This document shows, piece by piece, positions 37,077 through 45,221 of a stretch of 64,000 bases of DNA; position 1 is the stretch's first letter, and each line of letters begins with the position of its first letter. Below the pieces are notes generated by a model. It did not search any database and was not told the origin of the DNA. It worked only from the letters and a program-made list of their open reading frames with translations. The DNA comes from Lysobacter helvus (GTDB lineage: Bacteria > Pseudomonadota > Gammaproteobacteria > Xanthomonadales > Xanthomonadaceae). The position numbers were made by a program, and so were the translations under genes. Location: positions 2,418,001 to 2,482,000 of the forward strand of contig NZ_AP024546.1 in NCBI RefSeq assembly GCF_018406645.1. The letters are read 5' to 3'.

Positions 37077-38438
37077 ATGGATTCGAAGCAGGCAGGGGGT
37101 GCCTCGGTGGCGATGGAACCGGGCCCGGGACGGCTCGCACATTGGCTCGTGCCGGGCTGGAAACGGGCGCTGACCACGATCGGCATGCTGGGCGCGGCCA
37201 CCGCGCTGGGCGCCGTGCTGGTGTTCCTGACGCAGACGCTGCTGGCGCGCGAGCTCGGGCCGGACGACTATGGCCTGTTCGCGTCGTCGCTGGCGACGGT
37301 GACGATGATCGCGCCGCTCGCGGGTTTCGGGCTCACCCAGTTCCGGTTGAAGGTGTACGGCATCGAGGGCTGGGCCGCCGCGCGCTGGTTGCGGCCGTCG
37401 TTGCGCTTCACCACGGGCACCACGATCGCCGCGCTCGCGATCATCGTGTTCTGGGCGTTGTTCGTCGCGCCCGATGCGGACACGCGCTTCGACCTGCTCG
37501 TGCTGACGCCGGTGGTGCTCAGCATCCTGGCGATCGACTTGATGAGCAACCGCCTGCGCCTGGAGGATCGTTACGGGCAGATGGCGTCGTGGCAGCTCGC
37601 GATCCCGGCGAGCCGGTTCGTGGTGGCGCTCGCGCTGTTGCTGGTGCCGACGTTGACCGGGCGCTTCGTGTCGATTTCCTACGCGCTGATCTCGCTCGCG
37701 CTCGTCGGCTTCGCGCTGCCGCAGCTGCGCGGCATGATCCGTGGCGAGATCGACCTGCGCGGCCACGGCCCACGCGTCGACATCCCCGCACCGACGCAAC
37801 CGCCGCGCGTGGCGGAAGTGTGGTCGCAGGCGTGGATGTACGGCATGGTCGCCGTGCTCTATCCGGTGTTCTTCCAGATCAGCACGATCCTGCTGAAGTA
37901 CCTGGCGGGCGATGCGTACGCGGGCATCTACAGCATCGCGCTCGCGATCATGACGGCGATCTACCTCATCCCCGCGACGATCTACCAGAAATTCCTGTTG
38001 TCGAAACTGCACCGCTGGGCCGCGCACGACCAGCCGAAGTTCTGGCTCGTGTACAAGCGCGGCAACCTCGGCATGTTCCTGCTCGGCCTCGCCGTGAGCG
38101 CCTCGCTGGTGGTGGTGGCGCCGTTCGTGGTGCCGCGCGTGTTCGGCCACGCCTACGCCGGCGTGACCACGATCCTGATGATCCTGGCGATCTGTCCGCC
38201 GATCCGGTTCCTGTCGACCGCAATGGGCTCGGCGCTGCTCACCGACCACCACATGCGGTACCGGGTGTACGCGATGGCGTGGGCCACCGGCGTGGCCATC
38301 GTCCTGAACGCCGCCTTGATCCCGTTCTTCCATGAGGTGGGCGCCGCCTGGGCGACCGTTGCCGCGGAAACGGTGCTGTTGCTCGGGACGTGGCACGGCG
38401 TGCGGCATTTCCACCGTGCGAAGGGCATGCATTCATGA
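37077..38438 (+). CDS. wzx: Polysaccharide flippase (Wzx-like)
   Basis: 453 aa, about 12-13 TM helices, polysaccharide-synt/MOP family: MLGAATALGAVLVFLTQTLLARELGPDDYGLFAS is the typical first-helix region with the TLLAR-LGP-(E/D)-YG motif. It should translocate undecaprenyl-PP-linked repeat units. The start at MDSKQAGG (37077) is preferred; MEPGPGR at 37113 is also possible. A terminator lies upstream, so a promoter or read-through is needed. Its stop overlaps the next start (ATGA). Confidence 0.87.
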   Translation: MDSKQAGGASVAMEPGPGRLAHWLVPGWKRALTTIGMLGAATALGAVLVFLTQTLLARELGPDDYGLFASSLATVTMIAPLAGFGLTQFRLKVYGIEGWAAARWLRPSLRFTTGTTIAALAIIVFWALFVAPDADTRFDLLVLTPVVLSILAIDLMSNRLRLEDRYGQMASWQLAIPASRFVVALALLLVPTLTGRFVSISYALISLALVGFALPQLRGMIRGEIDLRGHGPRVDIPAPTQPPRVAEVWSQAWMYGMVAVLYPVFFQISTILLKYLAGDAYAGIYSIALAIMTAIYLIPATIYQKFLLSKLHRWAAHDQPKFWLVYKRGNLGMFLLGLAVSASLVVVAPFVVPRVFGHAYAGVTTILMILAICPPIRFLSTAMGSALLTDHHMRYRVYAMAWATGVAIVLNAALIPFFHEVGAAWATVAAETVLLLGTWHGVRHFHRAKGMHS

Positions 38439-39643
38439 CGGACCCCTCACGGCTCGATCGTTATCACGGCGTCATGGATCCGGCCTATACCGACATTGCC
38501 GCCGAACACCAGGCGCCGCCGCCTGCCCGCGTGATGCTTGGGAAGGCGACGATCTACGCGATCTTCGTGGCGTGGTCGCTGTTCGCGGTGTTCGTCTACA
38601 GCCGATACAGCCAGCTCGGCGATGCCCGCTCGTACCTCACGGGCGCGTACGACGATGCATCGTCGGCGCGCACGTACTTCGTGACGCAGCTGGCCACGAC
38701 GGTCATCGGCCTGGTGCACGTCGACGTGCTCGCGCACCTGGTGTTTTCCTTGTTCGCGGCGAGCGGCGTGGCCTACCTCGTCGGCCAGGCGCGCCTGCAC
38801 GGACAGTACCGCTGGCCGTTGCTCGCGATCCTGCTGATCCCCAGTTTCGGTGTGTGGGCGTCGGTGGTGGGGCGCGAATCGCTGTACATCGGCCTGCTCG
38901 GATTCTTCATGGGCGCGCTGGTCGGTTACGTGCGTTCGGGTGGATTCCTGCGTTGGTGGCTCGCGGTGTTCTGCGTCGCGGGCATGGTCTTCATCCGCGC
39001 GCCGTTCGGCGCGGCGATGGCGGGCTGCTTCCTGATGACGTGGATCCTCGTGCGCGGACCGCGTACCGGGTTGAGCACGGGCGTGCAGGCGCTGGTGATG
39101 TTCCTGCTCGCGGCGCTCGTGCTGGTGGTCGCGTGGCCGCAGCTGGATGCGTACATCGCGGGCGAAGTGCTGCCGAAGGCGCGTTCGTATTTCACGATCG
39201 GGTCGGCGACGACGCGCATGTGGGTCAACATCGCCGACACCAACGAATTGTTCTCCAGCCTGTGGTGGACGCTGCCGCTGTCGCTGGTCGGTCCCACGCC
39301 TGGCGAAGTGCTGTCGCGGCCGGTGATGTTCCCCTTCATGGTGTCGGGGCTGGTCGTCTTCTTCGTGCTGCTCTATGCGATCCAGCAGGCGTTCCGCGCC
39401 CCGGCCGGCCTGCCGCGCAAGGTGCTGGTGCTCGCCTGGTTGCCGGCGATGCTGGTGACGCTGGTCGCGTACGTGCCGTTCGGCATCTACAACCCCGGCA
39501 GTGGCATCCGTTACGCCTCGTGTTTCCTGCTGTTCCTCGTCTTCCCGTGGATGGTGCGTTCGGGCGTGGCTGCGCCGGCGGAAACGCCGCGCATGCGCCA
39601 CCGCGGCGTCATCTACGACTATCGCCTTGCGGAGCTCCGATGA
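38435..39643 (+). CDS. Multi-pass membrane protein, candidate polysaccharide polymerase (Wzy)
   Basis: 402 aa, about 10 predicted TM helices after a ~45-residue cytoplasmic N-terminus; a larger loop lies between TM7 and TM8 (about 260-300: AGEVLPKARSYFTIGSATTRM...). There is no diagnostic sequence motif. Position between wzx and a glycosyltransferase, topology, and the lack of any other polymerase candidate make Wzy the best guess. Four-base overlaps link it with both neighbours. Confidence 0.6.
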   Translation: MTDPSRLDRYHGVMDPAYTDIAAEHQAPPPARVMLGKATIYAIFVAWSLFAVFVYSRYSQLGDARSYLTGAYDDASSARTYFVTQLATTVIGLVHVDVLAHLVFSLFAASGVAYLVGQARLHGQYRWPLLAILLIPSFGVWASVVGRESLYIGLLGFFMGALVGYVRSGGFLRWWLAVFCVAGMVFIRAPFGAAMAGCFLMTWILVRGPRTGLSTGVQALVMFLLAALVLVVAWPQLDAYIAGEVLPKARSYFTIGSATTRMWVNIADTNELFSSLWWTLPLSLVGPTPGEVLSRPVMFPFMVSGLVVFFVLLYAIQQAFRAPAGLPRKVLVLAWLPAMLVTLVAYVPFGIYNPGSGIRYASCFLLFLVFPWMVRSGVAAPAETPRMRHRGVIYDYRLAELR

Positions 39644-40806
39644 AGTTCGTGTTCTACGCCAACACCGATTGGTACCTCTACAACTTCCGCCTCTCCACGG
39701 CGCTGCGCCTGAAGTCGGAGGGACACGAGGTGGTGATGCTGTCGCCGCCCGGCGAGTTCGGCGCGCGGTTCGAGACGCACGGGCTGCGCTGGATCCAGCT
39801 CGCGATGGATCGCGCCAGCCTCAACCCGGTGCGCGAAGCGGCACTGATCCGCACGCTGGCGCGCGTGCTGCGCGAAGAGCGCCCGGACCTGCTGCACAAC
39901 TTCACCGTCAAGTGCGCGATCTACGGTGCGATCGCCGCGCGCGCCGCCGGCGTGCCCGCGGTCGTCAATGCGGTGGCCGGCATGGGTTACGTGTTCGCCA
40001 GCGAACGCATGCTCGCGCGCACGCTGCGCCCGATGGTCAAGTTGCTGATGCGCGGCACGCTGGGTGGCAAGCAGTCGCGCCTGATCCTGCAGAATCCGGA
40101 CGACGCCGACGCTTTCGTGCGCGCGCGCCTGGTGCCGGAACAGCACATCCGCGTGATCCGCAGTTCCGGCGTCAACCTGGAACGCTTCCTCCCCGTGCAG
40201 CCCATCGACGAACCGCGCCCGCTGCGCGTGCTCCTCGCCGCGCGCCTGCTGTGGGAAAAGGGCATCGGCGAATACATCGAGGCCGCGCGCATCCTGCGTG
40301 CGCAGGGCCGCACCATCGAGTTCGTGATCGCCGGTTCGCCCGACCCGGGCAACCCGCGTTCGGTGAGCCGCGAACAGGTGGAAGGCTGGGCCGCCGACGG
40401 CCTCGTCGACTGGCGCGGGCACGTGGAAGACATGCCGGGCCTGATGCGTTCGATGGATGTCATCGCGTTGCCGAGCTATTACCGCGAAGGCGTGCCGAAG
40501 AGCCTCATCGAAGCCGCGGCCTGCGGCCTCGCCGTGGTGACCACCAACTTGCCCGGTTGCCGAGAAGTGGTGCGCGAACACGGCGTCGACGGCCTGCACG
40601 TCGAACCGCGTTGCGCGCGCTCGCTGGCCGATCGCCTGGTGGAGCTCGACGACGATCGCGTGCTGCTGCGCCGCCTCGGCGATCGCGCGCGCCAGAACGC
40701 GCTGGAACACTTCGACGAGCAGATGGTGATCACGCGCACCATCGCGGTGTACGACGAACTGCTGCCGACGCGCCGCGCCGCGCACAAGGCAGCCGCGGCG
40801 GCCTGA
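39640..40806 (+). CDS. GT4 family glycosyltransferase
   Basis: 388 aa, GT-B fold. The N-terminal domain MKFVFYANTDWYLYNFRLSTA resembles WcaI/PglA/WbpX-type transferases. The C-terminal donor site has LLAARLLWEKGIGEYIEAA and the EX7E motif in REGVPKSLIEAAACGLAVVTT. It should add a sugar to the lipid-linked acceptor. It is the only free-standing glycosyltransferase of the locus. ATGA overlap with the upstream gene. Confidence 0.9.
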   Translation: MKFVFYANTDWYLYNFRLSTALRLKSEGHEVVMLSPPGEFGARFETHGLRWIQLAMDRASLNPVREAALIRTLARVLREERPDLLHNFTVKCAIYGAIAARAAGVPAVVNAVAGMGYVFASERMLARTLRPMVKLLMRGTLGGKQSRLILQNPDDADAFVRARLVPEQHIRVIRSSGVNLERFLPVQPIDEPRPLRVLLAARLLWEKGIGEYIEAARILRAQGRTIEFVIAGSPDPGNPRSVSREQVEGWAADGLVDWRGHVEDMPGLMRSMDVIALPSYYREGVPKSLIEAAACGLAVVTTNLPGCREVVREHGVDGLHVEPRCARSLADRLVELDDDRVLLRRLGDRARQNALEHFDEQMVITRTIAVYDELLPTRRAAHKAAAAA

Positions 40807-40807
40807 C

Positions 40808-41572
40808 GTGATGGGTTTCCTGCGCGAAGCGCTCGTGGCGCTGACGTTTCCCCTTGCGTTGACGCTGGCGGGATTGCTGTTGGCGGCCGTCGTGTGGCGA
40901 TTGCGCTGGCGCCGCACGGCGATGACGCTCGCCGTCCTCGCGCTCGGCTGGTCGGCGGTGTGGTCGGTGCCGCGCAATTCCGAATGGCTGCGGCAGTCGC
41001 TGGAAGACCGCCACGCGAGCGAACACGAACGCGCGCTGCCCACCGCCGATGCGATCGTCGTGCTCGGCGGCGGCGGTTACACGTGGGTGAGCCGCCCCGG
41101 CGTGACCATCGATGACCTGAAATACAGCCGGCTGGCCGCGGGCGCGCGCCTGTTCCTGGCCGATCGCGCGCCGCGCGTGATCCTGTCCGGCGGCGGCGTG
41201 GGCAAGAACACCGAGGCCCGCAACATGGCGCGCGGCATGCAGGTGCTGGGCGTGCCGCAATCGGCGCTCCTGCTGGAAGAGAAGAGCCACGACACCGACG
41301 ACAACGCACGCTACGTCGGGATGCTGGCGCGCGAGCAGGGTGTCCACCGGATCCTGCTGGTCACCTCGGCGGTGCACATGCCGCGGGCCAGCCTGCTGTT
41401 CCGCCGCAACGGCATGGAAGTCTTCGAAGTGCCGGTGCCCGAGCCGACGCTCGGCGGTACCTGGGCGGACCAGTGGATCCCCAGCGGCCGTGCCCTGTGG
41501 CGCAGCGGGCGTGCGTTGAAGGAGTACGCGGGCCTCGTCGCCCTGTGCCTCGGCGCCGATAAGCCTGCGTGA
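40808..41572 (+). CDS. YdcF/SanA-like membrane protein (DUF218)
   Basis: 254 aa. Two N-terminal TM helices, then the DUF218 domain: ADAIVVLGGGGYTW, RVILSGGGVGKNTEA, EEKSHDTDDNARYVG and LLVTSAVHMPRA. Members are linked to envelope and polysaccharide biogenesis (ElyC-like), but their biochemistry is unclear. GTG at 40808 or ATG at 40811; it begins 1 nt after the glycosyltransferase stop. Confidence 0.87.
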   Translation: MMGFLREALVALTFPLALTLAGLLLAAVVWRLRWRRTAMTLAVLALGWSAVWSVPRNSEWLRQSLEDRHASEHERALPTADAIVVLGGGGYTWVSRPGVTIDDLKYSRLAAGARLFLADRAPRVILSGGGVGKNTEARNMARGMQVLGVPQSALLLEEKSHDTDDNARYVGMLAREQGVHRILLVTSAVHMPRASLLFRRNGMEVFEVPVPEPTLGGTWADQWIPSGRALWRSGRALKEYAGLVALCLGADKPA

Positions 41573-41752
41573 AACCGGTCGGGGTGGTGGGGCGGCCCTT
41601 TTTCACGTGGCGCGTGCATCCCTGTACGTAGGCTCCCGGCGACAACCTGAATTCGGCCCGCGTCGCGCGCTTTCCCTGCTTTTCCGCGACGCCAACGTGA
41701 CCACAAACGCGACGTGCGCAGGCCGCCGTCGACCAGCCAGGAGGGATCCACC

Positions 41753-42850
41753 TTGAGCACTATCTCGAGAGCTGCAATGACCAGCGCGACACTGAGCCTT
41801 GCACTCGCATCGGCCATCGCGCTCACCGGCTGCATTCCCGGCCAGCAGATGACCCAGACGGGACCGGGCTCGGTCACGGTGTCGGGCGAATCGATCAACG
41901 TCATGCCGATCACCAGCGAACTGGTCGGTGCCAAGCGCGCCCCGGTGGTGGTGCCGCAGGAACTGGCGAGCTTCCAGCCCGTCGCGTACGAAGTGAGCCC
42001 GGGCGACACGCTCATCATCACCGTGTGGGACCACCCGGAACTCACCACGCCGGCCGGCTCGCAGCAGCAGACGGTCATCAACGGCCGCCAGGTGCAGCCG
42101 GACGGGACGCTGTTCTATCCCTACGCCGGCAAGGTCAAGGTCGGCGGGATGACCGTGGAGCAGGTGCGCAGCACGCTCGAGAAGCGCCTGGCGCGTTACC
42201 TCAAGGATCCGCAGGTCGACGTCAACGTGGTCGGCTACGGCGGTCGCGTGTCGCTGCAGGGCGCCTTCACCAACACCGCGCCGCAGGACACCACCGTGGT
42301 GCCGCAGACGCTGTCGCAGGTGATCGGCCGCGCCGGCGTGGACGTGGCCAATGCCGACTTGTCGGGCCTGGTGCTCACGCGCGACGGTCGCAACTACAAC
42401 CTCGACCTCGATGCGCTCAACCGCAACGGCGTGGCGCCGGACATCTACCTCAAGCCGGGCGACCGCGTGTACCTGCCGTACAACGATCGCAAGCAGATCT
42501 ACGTGGTGGGCGAGGTGCGCACGCCGCAGGCGATCAGCTTCAAGACCAGCGACATGTCGCTGACGCAGGCCCTCGGCCGCGCCGGTGGCCTGAATCCGGA
42601 AACCTCCAAGGGCAAGGCGGTCTACGTGATCCGCGGCATGGACGACACGGCCAACATGCCGTCCACCGTCTACCACCTGGACGCGCGCTCGCCTGCCGCC
42701 TTCGCGCTCGCCTCGCGCTTCCCGCTGCGCGCCGGCGACGTCGTGTGGGTGGGCCCGGCCGGCATCACGCGCTGGAACCGCTACATCACGCAGCTGCTGC
42801 CGTTCTCGGGCCTGATCCGGAACGCCGCCGCGGCGGGCGCCGATTTGTAA
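41753..42850 (+). CDS. wza: Outer-membrane polysaccharide export lipoprotein Wza, TTG start
   Basis: 365 aa. A lipoprotein signal with lipobox LTGC (Cys about 31) is followed by the Poly_export domain (YEVSPGDTLIITVWDHPEL, DGTLFYPYAGKVKVGGMTVEQ) and two SLBB domains (RVSLQGAFTN and QIYVVGEVRTPQAISFK). The final helix RYITQLLPFSGLIRNAA would form the outer-membrane alpha-helical pore. TTG at 41753 is chosen because AGGAGGG lies 7 nt upstream and gives a correct signal peptide. A 180-bp gap separates it from the DUF218 gene. Confidence 0.93.
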   Translation: MSTISRAAMTSATLSLALASAIALTGCIPGQQMTQTGPGSVTVSGESINVMPITSELVGAKRAPVVVPQELASFQPVAYEVSPGDTLIITVWDHPELTTPAGSQQQTVINGRQVQPDGTLFYPYAGKVKVGGMTVEQVRSTLEKRLARYLKDPQVDVNVVGYGGRVSLQGAFTNTAPQDTTVVPQTLSQVIGRAGVDVANADLSGLVLTRDGRNYNLDLDALNRNGVAPDIYLKPGDRVYLPYNDRKQIYVVGEVRTPQAISFKTSDMSLTQALGRAGGLNPETSKGKAVYVIRGMDDTANMPSTVYHLDARSPAAFALASRFPLRAGDVVWVGPAGITRWNRYITQLLPFSGLIRNAAAAGADL

Positions 42851-42879
42851 GGGCGACAAACGCCACGATCGGGGAGCAA

Positions 42880-42908
42880 GGCCGGGCAGGAATGCCCGGC
42901 CTTTTTTT
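42880..42908 (+). terminator. Terminator at the end of the polysaccharide locus
   Basis: GGCCGGGCA-GGAA-TGCCCGGCC followed by TTTTTTT, 30 bp after the wza stop. Confidence 0.92.
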
Positions 42909-42991
42909 CGCGCGCGTGCCGGAGGCGTCTCGGCAGGCGAGACCGCCAGCCGCTACAGTGCCGCGTCGCTCCCCGCATCGAACAACACACC

Positions 42992-44416
42992 ATGGCCAAG
43001 GCTGTCACCGGGTTTGGATCGAACAAATCCGCCGCGTCCAAAGCGAAGGCATCGCGTTCCGCCTACGTCTGCAACGAATGCGGCGCCGACTACGCCAAAT
43101 GGCAGGGCCAGTGCGATGCGTGCGGGGCGTGGGATTCGCTGAGCGAAGTGGCGCTCGGCGCCGCGGAGGCCGCGCCCGCCGCGCGCCGCGACGGCTGGGC
43201 CGGCAAGGTCGATGCGCCGAAGGTCACCGCGTTGCGCGACGTGCAACACAGCGAAGACGCGCGCGTGCCGACGGGCATCGCGGAATTCGATCGCGTGCTC
43301 GGCGGCGGCCTGGTCGAAGGCGCGGTCGTGCTGGTGGGCGGCGATCCGGGCATCGGCAAGTCGACGTTGCTGCTGCAGGCGCTCGCGCGCATGGGCGGCG
43401 CGTTGCCGGGCCTGTACGTGACGGGCGAAGAATCCCTGGCGCAGGTCGCCGGGCGCGCGATGCGCCTCGGCCTGCCGATCGACCACCTGCACGCGCTGGC
43501 GGAAACCGGCGTGGAGCGCATCCTCGAACACGCAGTGGCGATGCGGCCGAAGGTGATCGTCGCCGACTCGGTGCAGACGCTGTGGACAGAATCGCTTGGC
43601 GCCGCACCGGGCTCGGTGAGCCAGGTGCGCGAGAGCGCGGCCCGCCTCGTGCGCTACGCGAAGGAAACGGGCACCACCGTGTTCCTGGTCGGCCATGTCA
43701 CGAAGGAAGGCGGCATCGCCGGTCCGCGCGTGCTGGAACACATGGTGGATGCGGTGCTGTATTTCGAAGGCGAGAGCGGCAGTCGTTTCCGCGTGCTGCG
43801 CGCATTCAAGAACCGCTTCGGCGCGGTGAACGAGCTCGGCGTGTTCGCGATGGGCGAGAAGGGCTTGAAGGAAGTACCCAATCCGTCGGCGATCTTCCTG
43901 TCGGGCGGCAGCGTCGCGCAGCCAGGCAGCGCGGTGATGGTGACGCGCGAAGGCACGCGGCCGTTGCTGGTGGAAGTGCAGGCGCTGGTGGATGCCTCGC
44001 CGCTGTCCAATCCGCGCCGCGTGGCCGTGGGCCTGGAACAGAATCGCCTGGCGATGCTGCTCGCGGTGCTGCATCGCCACGGGGGCGTGGGCGTCGGCGA
44101 CCAGGACGTGTTCGTCAACGTGGTCGGCGGCATGCGCCTGCAGGAAACGGCGGCGGATCTGCCGGTGCTGCTCGCGGTGTTGTCGTCGTTGCGCGATCGG
44201 CCGTTGCCCGACAAGACGGTGGCGTTCGGCGAAGTGGGCTTGTCCGGCGAGATCCGCCCGGTGCCCAACGGCGAGGAACGCTTGAAGGAAGCCGCGGCGC
44301 ATGGCTTCCTGCGCGCGATCGTGCCGAAGGCCAACGCGCCGAAAGCCGGGATGTTCAAGGGACTGGAAGTGATCCCCGTGGAGCGCTTGTCGGACGCGAT
44401 GTCCGCGGCGAGCTGA
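42992..44416 (+). CDS. radA: DNA repair protein RadA (Sms)
   Basis: 474 aa. N-terminal zinc finger YVCNECGADYAKWQGQCDACG, RecA-like ATPase with Walker A GGDPGIGKST, the RadA-specific FKNRFGAVNELGVF (KNRFG), and a C-terminal Lon-like domain with AVGLEQNRLAML and GEVGLSGEIRPV. Branch migration in recombination repair. The stop is 7 bp from the convergent hicB stop. Confidence 0.97.
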   Translation: MAKAVTGFGSNKSAASKAKASRSAYVCNECGADYAKWQGQCDACGAWDSLSEVALGAAEAAPAARRDGWAGKVDAPKVTALRDVQHSEDARVPTGIAEFDRVLGGGLVEGAVVLVGGDPGIGKSTLLLQALARMGGALPGLYVTGEESLAQVAGRAMRLGLPIDHLHALAETGVERILEHAVAMRPKVIVADSVQTLWTESLGAAPGSVSQVRESAARLVRYAKETGTTVFLVGHVTKEGGIAGPRVLEHMVDAVLYFEGESGSRFRVLRAFKNRFGAVNELGVFAMGEKGLKEVPNPSAIFLSGGSVAQPGSAVMVTREGTRPLLVEVQALVDASPLSNPRRVAVGLEQNRLAMLLAVLHRHGGVGVGDQDVFVNVVGGMRLQETAADLPVLLAVLSSLRDRPLPDKTVAFGEVGLSGEIRPVPNGEERLKEAAAHGFLRAIVPKANAPKAGMFKGLEVIPVERLSDAMSAAS

Positions 44417-44423
44417 TCCGCGA

Positions 44424-44858
44424 TCAGGCCGATTGCGGCCAACGCTTCACCTGGAAATCCAGCCGCCGGTCCATCACGCGGAACGCCTGCGCGATGGTGT
44501 CGATCTTGGTGACGTGGTCCAGGTCGATGATGCGCTGCACGGATTGCGGCGTGGTGTCGAGGCGGCGGGCGAGTTCCGCCGGCGTGATGCCCTGCACCAG
44601 CATTTCGTTGAGCAGCAGCACCTTGGCGCTGAGCGAGGCGGGCAGTTCGACCGTGTCCTGGCCCGGCTTCGCCTTGCCCGGCAACGGCACCGGACGGCGA
44701 TCCTGGAAGTAGAACTCCATCGCGCTCTCGAGCGCGTCCTGCGCCATCGACAGCGCATGCGCGCGCGAACGCCCGGAGGTGAGCGCTTCGGGGATGTCGT
44801 CGAAACGCACGAACCATCCCTTGCCATCGCGTTCGATCGTGACGGGGTAGACCAGCAT
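44424..44858 (-). CDS. hicB: HicB-type antitoxin with C-terminal HTH
   Basis: 144 aa. The N-terminal HicB fold MLVYPVTIERDGKGWFVRFDDIPEA...SRAHALSMAQDALESAMEFY is followed by a helix-turn-helix (TPAELARRLDTTPQSVQRIID, about 95-115) that would bind the operon promoter. It neutralises HicA. The gene lies 14 bp after hicA. Confidence 0.9.
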   Translation of the reverse strand: MLVYPVTIERDGKGWFVRFDDIPEALTSGRSRAHALSMAQDALESAMEFYFQDRRPVPLPGKAKPGQDTVELPASLSAKVLLLNEMLVQGITPAELARRLDTTPQSVQRIIDLDHVTKIDTIAQAFRVMDRRLDFQVKRWPQSA

Positions 44859-44872
44859 GCGCGTGCTCCTTG

Positions 44873-45046
44873 TCAGAGGCCGGGTTGGCGGATGATCGCC
44901 TTGCGCAGCGCTTCACCGATCTCGTGCGCCGGATGCCGGGGCAGGGTGCTCTGCCGGCCGCGGTAGTACACGCGCGTGTGCTTGCTGCCTTCCTTGAACA
45001 ACGCGCCGCGCAATGCGAGCCACCGGCGGAATTCGCACTGCTTCAT
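44873..45046 (-). CDS. hicA: HicA-type mRNA interferase toxin
   Basis: 57 aa from MKQCEFRRW. LFKEGSKHTRVYYRGRQSTLPRH carries the dsRBD-like HicA core with its conserved His (GSKH) and PRH segment, then EIGEALRKAIIRQPGL. The start at MKQ (45046) fits the family; M at 45052 or 45076 would add residues not usually present. Expected to cleave mRNA when unbound by HicB. Confidence 0.85.
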   Translation of the reverse strand: MKQCEFRRWLALRGALFKEGSKHTRVYYRGRQSTLPRHPAHEIGEALRKAIIRQPGL

Positions 45047-45132
45047 GTCCATGGCGCCGTGGAAACCGGCGTCCATGGTGGTGCGCGCGAACCGCGGCGA
45101 CCGTCGGGCAATGCCGCGCCGTCCTGTCGGAG

Positions 45133-45159
45133 CACTGCCCGGTCATCCGCCGGGCAGTG
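45133..45159. promoter_or_regulatory. Leader hairpin of hicAB
   Basis: CACTGCCCGG-TCATCCG-CCGGGCAGTG, a 10-bp perfect stem just downstream of the predicted hicAB transcription start. A possible attenuator or stability element. Confidence 0.5.
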
Positions 45160-45164
45160 GGCGC

Positions 45165-45193
45165 ACTGTAAACATTAATGTGAATTCAGGCAA
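45165..45193 (-). promoter_or_regulatory. hicAB promoter with palindromic operator in the spacer
   Basis: On the minus strand: TTGCCT (45193-45188), a 17-bp spacer, TACAGT (45170-45165). The spacer contains the perfect palindrome ACATTAATGT (45172-45181), a likely HicB site. The stretch is AT-rich within GC-rich DNA. Confidence 0.6.
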
Positions 45194-45221
45194 GCACGAA
45201 ACGAGGCAGAAACGTCCCGGA

